Assembly (NCBI GenBank): GCA_009886305.1
Contig: QXZO01000150.1
Span: 1 to 6,103 of the forward strand
From: Betaproteobacteria bacterium
Lineage (GTDB): Bacteria; Pseudomonadota; Gammaproteobacteria; Burkholderiales; Eutrophovitaceae
Direction: 5' to 3'
DNA: 6,103 bases
Within the stretch, counting starts at the first letter, position 1. Every line of letters starts with the position of its first letter. The notes under the pieces were generated by a model. It was not told where the DNA came from. It did not search any database and saw only the letters and a program-made list of their open reading frames with translations. The position numbers and the translations under genes are program-made. Positions 1 to 4,754 of this stretch are shown here, one piece after another.

Positions 1-2
1 CT

Positions 3-359
3 GGCAAAAAATTGGCGTTATCGCTGGGTCTAGAGCACTCGCGCGGCCGTCCAAGCGTCTCGCAAGAACTCAAAGAGTCGATGGCCTACCAAATACTCTT
101 GCGAAGATTGGCGGGTGCAACCTACGAGCGCGCATGCAACGACGTTGCAGCCGATTTTTATAAGGAAGCCAGCGCCATGAGGGCCGCATGGCGAAAGCAT
201 AGTTTATATGCGCTTGATATGGTTGTCGCAGTGAGACATCTCACTGGGCAGCTGTGGACGGTTGAGGAGAGCGCACGACTTAGAAAAATATTTAAGTCGG
301 CGGCGTCTCGGGTTGAAACACTACAATTAAACATGGCCTTTGTTCCCACTGACGATTGA
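3..359 (+). CDS. Hypothetical protein, 3' end only (5' truncated by window edge)
   Basis: The frame is open from the first bases of the window to the TGA at 357-359, giving at least 118 residues. I do not recognise the family. The visible part starts with a basic stretch and a G-R-P tripeptide near GLEHSRGRPS, followed by mostly helical, Arg/Ala-rich sequence (for example LLRRLAGATYERACNDVAA) and no membrane segment or clear catalytic motif. A TTG at 12-14 could serve as a start, but no ribosome binding site precedes it and the frame continues upstream of it, so a truncated larger gene is more likely. It ends 56 bases before the AlpA-type gene. The small, basic, helical make-up fits an accessory DNA-binding or element-encoded protein, but that is only inference. 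Confidence 0.55.
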   Translation, partial: GKKLALSLGLEHSRGRPSVSQELKESMAYQILLRRLAGATYERACNDVAADFYKEASAMRAAWRKHSLYALDMVVAVRHLTGQLWTVEESARLRKIFKSAASRVETLQLNMAFVPTDD

Positions 360-369
360 ACGCTGTTAA

Positions 370-398
370 CTGACACTTTGCCCCATAGCACTTAAACA
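370..398 (+). promoter_or_regulatory. Weak sigma70-like promoter candidate before the AlpA gene
   Basis: CTGACA at 370-375 matches the -35 consensus at five of six positions. A 17-base spacer leads to TAAACA at 393-398, which matches the -10 consensus at only three of six. It lies in the 56-base gap between the first gene and the AlpA start at 416. The weak -10 means it may be chance, or may need an activator. Confidence 0.22.
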
Positions 399-415
399 CA
401 TCTATGAGGGCAAGT

Positions 416-598
416 ATGAGTAATCTTCCAAAGACAGGGTTTGTCAGGTTGTCCCAGATCGTGGGCGACATGAAAGCAAATCCACCTGCAATTCCAATCA
501 TCCCCATCTCAAAAAGTTCTTGGTGGGCCGGCGTAAAAGAGGGCCGGTATCCGGCGCCGGTTAAGTTGAGCCCGCGCGTGACCGTGTGGCGGGTTTAA
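416..598 (+). CDS. AlpA-family helix-turn-helix regulator, C-terminally truncated by an in-frame TAA
   Basis: AlpA-family proteins are small phage-type DNA-binding regulators that control excision or other element genes. The 60-residue product shows the usual layout: an N-terminal FVRLSQIVGD segment, then PISKSSWWAGVKEGRYPAPVKLSPR (residues 30-54) with the S-x-S-x-W helix-turn-helix start and the G-R-Y/F-P-x-P-V-K-L signature, then VWRV. Family members normally continue after 'WRV' with an acidic residue and a last helix. Here codon 61 is TAA (596-598), and the same frame then reads DIREMITRLGDADE to TGA at 641-643, exactly the missing tail. A G-to-T change in GAA would explain it. The start at 416 is preferred over ATG 404 because GAGGG lies five bases upstream and MSNLPKTG is a typical family start. 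The truncated protein may keep DNA binding, but function is uncertain. Confidence 0.75.
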   Translation: MSNLPKTGFVRLSQIVGDMKANPPAIPIIPISKSSWWAGVKEGRYPAPVKLSPRVTVWRV

Positions 599-643
599 GA
601 TATAAGGGAAATGATTACCCGATTGGGTGATGCAGATGAGTGA
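599..643 (+). pseudogene. Detached C-terminal tail of the AlpA-type regulator
   Basis: This is the in-frame continuation after the TAA at 596-598. It encodes DIREMITRLGDADE and ends with TGA at 641-643. This residue pattern is what normally closes AlpA-like proteins after the W-R-V motif. The tail still overlaps the start of the next gene (ATG at 636), so the ancestral junction is intact although ribosomes terminating at 596 would no longer reach it. Confidence 0.6.
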
Positions 644-857
644 ATCTAATCCCATCAAACAATTCGAAGCTAATCCCACGTCTAAGACTTATGCGATTAA
701 AGCCAAATGCGCGCAGTGCTTCGGTTGCACTAAGAATTATCTTGAACCGGGTTTTAGGCAGTCTATTTCGTCTTGTATGTCCTACTCCTGCCCATTGCAT
801 GGATTGAGGCCATTTCAGCCTGATAAAGGACTAACTAGCCAAAAAATAGCTACCTAA
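636..857 (+). CDS. Small Cys-rich hypothetical protein, possible zinc-binding
   Basis: The 73-residue product has a conserved-looking core, FEANPTSKTYAIKAKC, followed by CxxCxxC (Cys25, Cys28, Cys31), an EPGFR motif, then C47 and a C52-x-x-H55 pair. The spacing of five Cys and one His suggests metal binding, most likely zinc, though no named zinc-finger family is recognised. From memory, similar small proteins occur directly after AlpA-like genes in islands and prophages. ATG 636 is chosen: GGGTGA lies five bases upstream and the start overlaps the ancestral end of the regulator gene (TGA at 641-643), a classic coupled arrangement. GTG 627 and ATG 630 are in-frame alternatives. Because the regulator now stops at 596, translational coupling is probably weakened. 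The role is unknown. Confidence 0.6.
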   Translation: MSESNPIKQFEANPTSKTYAIKAKCAQCFGCTKNYLEPGFRQSISSCMSYSCPLHGLRPFQPDKGLTSQKIAT

Positions 858-882
858 GCGCTTCGAGAATCGAGCCAAAGAT

Positions 883-1531
883 TTGTTGATCACTAATCTG
901 CAATATTTATCATATTCCACAGGTTTATATGACGGTGGCAAGTATGACGGAGTAACTCTCCAGTTAAAGCATAAAGAGACGGCTGAGATCTATCACCTCA
1001 TATTCAATGCCAATATAAGACGAAAACGCACTATTAAGAACAACAAGGCGGGGTCGCTGCTCCCGAAAGGGAGATTCAGCGTTGGACGGCGAAGTGCTTT
1101 CTACAAATTCTGGCTGTCCACCGACTTACCGCTCCCTCCGCGAATTTCAGCATTTAATGACTATATGGGCAACCTAAAAAAATTCACATTTTCTGCGCGA
1201 ATCACAAAAGGAACGCGCTTGGACGCTCGTTCACTTCGGCCTAATTTTGATTTTCCGAACAACGCTCAAACAATTCCCAAACAAAGTCCAAACAAAGTCC
1301 AAACAAAAAGTCCAAACAAAAAGTCCAAACAACGATGAGCTTGATAGCCACATTAACACTGTCTATGAGAGGCATTTAACTGCATGTGAAAATAACTACG
1401 AAACAAGTAAACAAGCAGACACGAATACAAGTAAGCCTGACATCCCTTTAGACGAGACCAAGAGGGTGCAAATGCAAACCCATGGTCAGTGGTTAGCTGA
1501 TTTTAGCGCTGAGTGTGACGCGTTGTTCTAA
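883..1531 (+). pseudogene. Island-type hypothetical protein split by a tandem-repeat frameshift
   Basis: Two overlapping frames encode the halves of one protein. The first (883-1338) gives about 151 residues with SYSTGLYDGGKYDGV, NANIRRKRTIK, LLPKGRFSVGRRSAFYKFW and DYMGNLKKF segments, then a low-complexity Q/P/N/K tail. The second (frame of 1247-1531) carries the remaining tail, with NNDELDSH, TKRVQMQTHGQ and a terminal WLADFSAECDALF. The switch lies in a tandem array (1268-1326). Removing one of the two identical 13-bp units (1301-1313, 1314-1326) by reading the sequence on paper joins the frames into a single 211-residue protein. The start is unclear: TTG codons at 883 and 886 are used because no ATG fits and only a weak purine stretch precedes them. 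From memory this resembles hypotheticals near AlpA genes in gammaproteobacterial islands. Function is unknown. Confidence 0.6.
1268..1326 (+). repeat. Short tandem repeat array (11-bp and 13-bp units) inside a coding region
   Basis: The array holds one diverged 11-bp unit (1268-1278), two identical 11-bp AAACAAAGTCC units (1279-1289, 1290-1300) and two identical 13-bp AAACAAAAAGTCC units (1301-1313, 1314-1326), followed by a partial AAAC. Because neither unit length is a multiple of three, each copy gained or lost shifts the reading frame. The 13-bp units differ from the 11-bp ones by two extra A residues. Confidence 0.9.
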
Positions 1532-1561
1532 ATCGCTAACGTGATCAGTTTTTAAGGGCAC

Positions 1562-1774
1562 TTGACGCGCCACCTTAGGGTAGAGAGACAACCTTCGTAT
1601 TTTTTTATTCGTGCCCATGATTGGGGGCGCCAAACTTTTGGCATGACTTTATTGTTTAAATCTGGAGCGGCTACATTAAATCTAACTTCAAAAAAAATAC
1701 TCGATGCTCTGGTTTTAAGTGCGGTGAGTCGCTCAAGGTACGCTGCTCTCGTATCTGAATTTGACGGCCTCTGA
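1562..1774 (+). CDS. Small hypothetical protein of the island
   Basis: The open frame gives 70 residues. The central part, HDWGRQTFGMTLLFKSGAA, and the helical end, SKKILDALVLSAVSRSRYAALVSEF, look like real protein rather than a chance frame, but no family is recognised. There is no signal peptide or membrane segment. A TAA at 1553-1555 blocks upstream extension, so the only full-length start is TTG at 1562, with AAGGG just three bases upstream, which is closer than usual. The alternative, ATG at 1643, would remove over a third of the protein. It starts 30 bases after the broken gene and is the last gene before the AT-rich gap. Confidence 0.45.
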   Translation: MTRHLRVERQPSYFFIRAHDWGRQTFGMTLLFKSGAATLNLTSKKILDALVLSAVSRSRYAALVSEFDGL

Positions 1775-1852
1775 TAAGTGCCAGATTTCGCCTAAAATAC
1801 CAAAGTCCAGTGCTAAAAAATGCCTCGTTAATGTAAATGTAAAGAGATTTGT

Positions 1853-1880
1853 ATTTTTTATTTTTTATTTTTTATTTTTT
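1853..1880 (+). repeat. Four perfect 7-bp ATTTTTT tandem repeats
   Basis: Units lie at 1853-1859, 1860-1866, 1867-1873 and 1874-1880 with no mismatch, followed by one more T. The array ends about 106 bases before the CsgG start codon and directly upstream of a TATAGT box. It could act as an UP-type or H-NS-type AT-rich element. Copy number could also vary by slippage, altering promoter spacing. Confidence 0.9.
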
Positions 1881-1910
1881 TAATAAATATTAATCGCTTA
1901 TTAATATAGT
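1880..1910 (+). promoter_or_regulatory. Promoter candidate for the csgG-like operon
   Basis: TATAGT at 1905-1910 matches the sigma70 -10 consensus at five of six positions. The best -35-like hexamer, TTAATA at 1880-1885, matches four of six but with a long 19-base spacer. The T-rich array just upstream could compensate as an UP-like element. Transcription would start near 1917, leaving a leader of about 70 bases. A second TTGGGC/TATAGG pair at 1950-1978 has ideal spacing but would start transcription at the start codon, so it is less likely. Confidence 0.3.
1887..1907. promoter_or_regulatory. AT-rich 8-bp inverted repeat, operator candidate
   Basis: ATATTAAT (1887-1894) and ATTAATAT (1900-1907) are perfect inverted copies around a five-base CGCTT spacer. 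The right arm overlaps the -10-like box TATAGT at 1905-1910. This geometry suits a dimeric regulator that blocks transcription, but arms made only of A and T arise easily by chance in such a region. Confidence 0.3.
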
Positions 1911-1986
1911 TTTATGTTTATGTGTTTAAAATTATGGGTGTCTTTGGCGTTTGGGCTCAAAATTATTGGTTCTATAGGGGTGCGGC

Positions 1987-2937
1987 ATGTTTTTGTTAAA
2001 AAATTGGATCGCTTTAACGTTCGTTGTTGCTGGTACTTACGCCTTCGGTGAAGTCGATTCCGCTGGTCATAACGTGATTAATACAAAGAAGTCAGAAATT
2101 ACTGCAGAGACCACCTCTCAACAGGGAATAACTTTAAAGAGAAAAGTAGCGATCGCCCGTTTTACTAATGAAACTCAGTCAGGAGTTTCTTTCCTTGTAG
2201 ATGATTCTGGCGACAGGATCGGCAAGCAGGCATCTGATATTTTGAGCGCTAGACTAACTGACACAGGCTACTTTCTGATGTTCGAACGCATGGACTCTGA
2301 AAAAACCTCAGCCGAACAGATGCTAGCCGGTTTAAAAGATGCGGGTATTAGTGTCGACTATTTGATCGTTGGTTCGGTTAGTGAATTTGGACGTTCTACT
2401 GAGAGCGAGTCAGGTATATTCTCTAGAAAAAAGATGCAGAAAGCATATGCTAAGGTAAATGTTAGATTAATTGAAGTAAGTACGGGTCGTATTATTCACG
2501 CGGAGGAAGGCGCCGGAGAAGCAGTCAGTGAGACCAAGACTACAATGGGTGCTGGAACTCGAGCTGGGTTTGACCAAAGCTTAACCGACAAATCAATGTC
2601 TGCGGCAATTTCTCAGTTAACGAGCAATTTGGTTGAAAACATGACGAGTAAGCCATGGCGTTCGTTTGTCTTGGCGAAAGAAGAGGACGCTTACATTATT
2701 GCTGGTGGAGCTAGTCAAGGGTTATCTGAAGGAATGATGTTAAAAGTATATGTTCAGGGTAAATCTATAAAAAACCCTCAGACTGGTGCGATTATAACTT
2801 TGCCAGGGAAGGAAGTCGCAGCATTATCTGTAGTAGCAAGTTTTGGTGACGACGAATTCAACGAAGTTTCTTATGTAACGAAGATTAATGGATCGATTGG
2901 CGAAGACTTATCGAGATATTACGTTGCGCAAGATTAG
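1987..2937 (+). CDS. CsgG/HfaB-family envelope protein (non-lipidated form)
   Basis: CsgG-family proteins sit at the outer membrane and form or help form secretion pores. The 316-residue product has a Sec signal peptide (hydrophobic residues 4-18, likely cut near Ala19) and the CsgG-type domain at about 52-220: KVAIARFTNET (53-63), a FER motif (99-101), DYLIVGSVSEFG (124-135), NVRLIEVSTGRII (158-170) and the final MSAAISQLTSNLVENM helix. A small all-beta C-terminal domain (about 224-316) with 'QGLSEGMMLKVYVQGK' and 'PQTG' follows, as in many longer CsgG-like proteins. There is no cysteine anywhere, so no lipid anchor, unlike E. coli CsgG. AGGGG (1976-1980) lies six bases before ATG 1987. It opens the operon and is followed by the small lipoprotein gene after 17 bases. 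Curli export is not implied, as no curli subunit or csgE/csgF gene is visible. Confidence 0.85.
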   Translation: MFLLKNWIALTFVVAGTYAFGEVDSAGHNVINTKKSEITAETTSQQGITLKRKVAIARFTNETQSGVSFLVDDSGDRIGKQASDILSARLTDTGYFLMFERMDSEKTSAEQMLAGLKDAGISVDYLIVGSVSEFGRSTESESGIFSRKKMQKAYAKVNVRLIEVSTGRIIHAEEGAGEAVSETKTTMGAGTRAGFDQSLTDKSMSAAISQLTSNLVENMTSKPWRSFVLAKEEDAYIIAGGASQGLSEGMMLKVYVQGKSIKNPQTGAIITLPGKEVAALSVVASFGDDEFNEVSYVTKINGSIGEDLSRYYVAQD

Positions 2938-2954
2938 AGGCGGGAGAATAAATT

Positions 2955-3317
2955 ATGCTTAAAATTATTAGTTCGATTGTATTTGCTTTTTTGTTAGCAG
3001 GCTGTGGCGGTACACAACAGACAATTTCAGGTGTTAATGAACCTACAAAATTATTAATGCGTTCAGAAGCTCTTGTTGGCATGACTATTTCTGTAGGAGA
3101 GTAGTTTTCTTTGACCGTTTCCGAAGAGGATCTCACTCCGTTTCAAATGGGTCTTTCGGGAGCGCGTGATACAGAAAATGAGACACTTGAAACCTTGGTT
3201 TTTGAGGTTAAAACGGGCAAAAGTCGAGTGACGGTTGAAGATGGGAGGACAACTATATTTGACAAGTATATTTATTTTGGCAAGGGTCAAACTAGGGTCG
3301 TGAGGATTAGAAAATGA
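2955..3317 (+). pseudogene. Small outer-membrane lipoprotein interrupted by in-frame TAG
   Basis: One continuous frame from ATG 2955 to TGA 3315-3317 spans 121 codons and is broken only by TAG at 3102-3104. The first part is a lipoprotein start: a hydrophobic signal ending LLAGC (Cys17) with Gly at the next position, compatible with outer-membrane sorting, then 32 more residues. The second part (67-70 residues) includes LTVSEEDLTPFQMGLSG, TLETLVFEVKTGKS and a beta-rich FDKYIYFGKGQTRVVRIRK end. GGGAG lies eight bases before ATG 2955, and the TGA overlaps the DUF4810 ATG, so the ancestral gene fitted the operon perfectly. The second half lacks any signal, which argues for one broken secreted protein. 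A TTG restart at 3111 after AGGAG is possible. I do not recognise the family; readthrough or a base-call error is the alternative. Confidence 0.65.
3095..3113 (+). promoter_or_regulatory. Possible restart site (AGGAG plus TTG) after the internal TAG
   Basis: AGGAG at 3095-3099 lies 11 bases before TTG 3111, in the same frame and just past the TAG at 3102. Ribosomes ending at the TAG could re-initiate here and still be coupled to the DUF4810 gene through the ATGA overlap at 3314-3317. The resulting 68-residue protein would have no signal peptide and so would remain in the cytoplasm. Confidence 0.25.
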
Positions 3318-3679
3318 ATACTAAACATATTGCCGTTATCGTCTTTTGCTTACTGTTCATTGGTTGTTCGAGTGTTTCTTTAGGTGGCTATTACTGGGGT
3401 AAATATTCGTATACGTATCATGATCTACTAAAAGAACCTTCATCAAACACTCGGGCCGCACATGAGGAAACACTCAGAGATATTATCGAGAAATCTAAAG
3501 AAAAGGATTTACGAGTTCCACCCGGTGTTCATGCGGAACTAGCGTATTTACTTTCGTTTAGGGATGCTAATGAAGAAGCTCTTGGACACTTCGAAATTGA
3601 AAGAAAGCTGTACCCAGAATCTCAAAGATTTTTGGAAAGGCTGTTGTCAACTCAAACGAATAAGAGGGATGTGAAATGA
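3314..3679 (+). CDS. DUF4810 family outer-membrane lipoprotein
   Basis: This 121-residue lipoprotein matches the DUF4810 pattern closely. It has a signal peptide ending LFIGC (Cys18, then Ser), an aromatic YYWGKYSYTYHDLL motif (26-39), a helix with AHEETLRDIIEKSKEK, the VPPGVHAELAYLL motif (68-80) and a TPR-like helical pair ending EIERKLYPESQRFLERLL (94-111). Ser after the Cys favours outer-membrane sorting. In known genomes, including Neisseria, it lies between a CsgG-like gene and a DUF799 gene, as here. No enzymatic residues are evident; a scaffold or adaptor role at the outer membrane is inferred from its helical repeat. ATG 3314 overlaps the upstream TGA by four bases and its own TGA overlaps the next ATG in the same way, so translation is probably coupled and amounts matched. 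Confidence 0.88.
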   Translation: MNTKHIAVIVFCLLFIGCSSVSLGGYYWGKYSYTYHDLLKEPSSNTRAAHEETLRDIIEKSKEKDLRVPPGVHAELAYLLSFRDANEEALGHFEIERKLYPESQRFLERLLSTQTNKRDVK

Positions 3680-4359
3680 AACGACAATTAGCCCTGCTTA
3701 TGAGTGTGATTTTTTTTATGGTGGGATGTGCGGAGATTGAAACTAAGAGTGAAGCTTATCCAAAAATGTATTCGGAATCTGAGAAGCCACTATCCATACT
3801 AGTTCTTCCCGCTGTTAATAAATCTACAGCCGCCGATGCGGGTGATTTACTGAATTCAACGCTCACCATCCCTTTTGCCGACAACGGCTACTATGTTATG
3901 CCGATTTCCATTGTTTCTGATATTTTTAAACGTGAAGGTATAGTCGAAGGCGCCCAATTACTTGGATTGCCCTCGAGCGTGTTTAGATCCAATTTTGGTG
4001 CTGACGCAGTCCTGTATGTGACTATAAACAAATGGGATACCAGCTATATAGTATTGGCTGCCAACGTTAGTGTAGGTATGAGTCATGTCTTGGTCTCCAC
4101 GACTACTAATGAAGTCCTTTGGTCTTATGATCAAACAATTGTTGTGGACACATCTGGAGATTCATCAGGTTTTATACTACTAGACGTAATTAAAACTGCA
4201 GTAACGACCGCTATGACTGATTATATACCCATCGCTCGAAGAGTGAATGATACAGCCGTTCTGACTATGCCTCATGGTAAGTATCATCCACAAGTCGGGA
4301 AGGATGGAGATGCAGAAGTCGTGTTAAAAGCGTCAAAGGAAAAAGCTCTTGAGCAGTAG
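3676..4359 (+). CDS. DUF799 (GNA1162-like) outer-membrane lipoprotein
   Basis: The 227-residue product is a DUF799 family lipoprotein, the family of the meningococcal antigen GNA1162, whose fold has been compared with the TolB N-terminal domain. The signal ends FMVGC (Cys18, then Ala, consistent with outer-membrane sorting). Family landmarks follow in order: KPLSILVLPAVNKST (37-51), the helix and strand DNGYYVMPISIVSDIFKREG (69-88), NFGADAVLYVTINKWDTSY (106-124), TTTNEVLWSYDQTIVV (142-157) and the late PHGKYHPQVGKDG motif (199-211). ATG 3676 overlaps the DUF4810 stop (ATGA). It is the last clear gene of the operon. It probably acts with the CsgG-like and DUF4810 proteins in an envelope complex, but the substrate or partner is not known. 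Confidence 0.88.
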   Translation: MKRQLALLMSVIFFMVGCAEIETKSEAYPKMYSESEKPLSILVLPAVNKSTAADAGDLLNSTLTIPFADNGYYVMPISIVSDIFKREGIVEGAQLLGLPSSVFRSNFGADAVLYVTINKWDTSYIVLAANVSVGMSHVLVSTTTNEVLWSYDQTIVVDTSGDSSGFILLDVIKTAVTTAMTDYIPIARRVNDTAVLTMPHGKYHPQVGKDGDAEVVLKASKEKALEQ

Positions 4360-4593
4360 AGGAGCGTTTTGCTGGGATTCGGCTTTGACATCGATGGTAA
4401 TTACTGTGTCAAGGATTTAACCGATGGTCTAATGGTATGTTCGGACTTATGGGTGATCCACTGATTGCTGGCGTTATAACGTCTAATGCAACAAGAACCA
4501 GTTCAGCAAAGATTGAAGCCCATATACAGTCTTTGACTACGGTACTATTAAAGTCACTCGTCTGCATTAGTAATACTATCTAACAGCAGGAGT

Positions 4594-4628
4594 CCCATCT
4601 GGTGAAGTGGGGGTACCCCCTAGGTGGG
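4594..4628. repeat. Imperfect inverted repeat with inner GGGGGTACCCCC palindrome
   Basis: CCCATCTGG (4594-4602) can pair with CTAGGTGGG (4620-4628) over nine positions, two of them G-U wobbles. Inside lies the perfect 12-bp palindrome GGGGGTACCCCC (4609-4620), which uses C4620 in competition with the outer stem. No run of T follows, so it is not a standard intrinsic terminator. It could still attenuate or protect the operon mRNA end. Confidence 0.5.
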
Positions 4629-4666
4629 TTCGGCATACCTGAAACTCACTCTTATACTCTGCCGAA
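4629..4666. repeat. Second inverted repeat, TTCGGCA/TGCCGAA
   Basis: TTCGGCA (4629-4635) and TGCCGAA (4660-4666) are perfect inverted copies separated by 24 bases. The left arm begins exactly where the first structure ends, so the two could stack. TCTCCCC follows rather than a T-tract. Confidence 0.5.
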
Positions 4667-4722
4667 TCTCCCCAGTGGCTATCGCTTCGAAGTTGCTATA
4701 CGATATTGATTAAATAAGACTT

Positions 4723-4728
4723 TATAAA
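4723..4728 (+). promoter_or_regulatory. TATAAA -10-like box before the TSP3-repeat gene
   Basis: TATAAA matches the -10 consensus at five of six positions and would start transcription near 4735, upstream of ATG 4755 but downstream of ATG 4728. No good -35 hexamer is found at 16-18 bases, so it is weak by itself. Confidence 0.25.
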
Positions 4729-4754
4729 TGTCTAATTATGATCGTGGGAATGCG

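Larger units (their letters stand above)
1..1774. mobile_element. Part of an AlpA-associated genomic island (remnant)
   Basis: Five small, closely spaced + strand genes lie here: an unknown 3' gene end, an AlpA-type regulator, a small Cys-rich protein, a broken gene and a small hypothetical. AlpA-like regulators typically sit in integrated phage-like or satellite elements, and the Cys-rich and broken genes resemble, from memory, hypotheticals found beside such regulators. The right edge is placed at the end of the last small gene, where an AT-rich gap precedes the envelope operon. No integrase, replication protein, tRNA or flanking direct repeat is visible, so the element's limits are inferred. 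Two of its genes are damaged, which suggests decay. Confidence 0.4.
1775..1986. other. AT-rich non-coding gap between island and envelope operon
   Basis: No gene is supported on either strand over these 212 bases. The left part carries a short direct repeat (two AATGTAA-like copies around 1830-1842). The middle is the ATTTTTT array and the right part holds the inverted repeat and the -10-like box. No intrinsic terminator hairpin is seen after the upstream gene. The gap most likely holds the control region of the csgG-like operon and may also mark the island edge. Confidence 0.6.
4360..4754. other. Gap without a convincing gene
   Basis: Two short + strand frames are present. One starts at TTG 4369 with AGGAG four bases upstream and stops at TGA 4462-4464 (31 residues, LGFGFDIDGNYCVKDL). 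The other runs from ATG 4437 to TAA 4581-4583 (48 residues, MFGLMGDPLIAGVITSN) in a shifted frame with no ribosome binding site. Together they could be the remains of a fifth operon gene broken by a frameshift, but neither resembles a family I know. The minus strand shows only an equally weak open frame over the same bases. The right part (4594-4666) holds two abutting inverted repeats, and 4667-4754 shows an 8-bp palindrome (CTTCGAAG) and a TATAAA box. Confidence 0.45.

Noticed and set aside
158..507. Minus-strand frames at 158-391 and 292-507
   Set aside because: They are antisense to the first + strand gene and the AlpA-type gene, which have much better protein features, and they lack ribosome binding sites of note.
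1268..1326. CRISPR-like array
   Set aside because: The units are 11-13 bp, directly adjacent with no spacers, and lie within a coding frame.
1950..1978. TTGGGC/TATAGG promoter with a 17-base spacer just before the CsgG start
   Set aside because: Transcription would begin about at the start codon and exclude the AGGGG ribosome binding site at 1976-1980, which looks functional.
1987..4359. Curli (csg) secretion operon
   Set aside because: Only a CsgG-family gene is present. The partners are DUF4810 and DUF799 lipoproteins, and no CsgA/B/E/F-like protein is encoded in the window.
4594..4673. Rho-independent terminator for the csgG-like operon
   Set aside because: Neither inverted repeat is followed by a T-run on either strand.
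4578..4700. Integron attC-like site: ATCTAAC at 4578-4584 fits RYYYAAC, with inverted repeats following and GTTGCTA near 4692
   Set aside because: The right end does not fit GTTRRRY and is not complementary to the left end. No second such site or integron integrase is visible.
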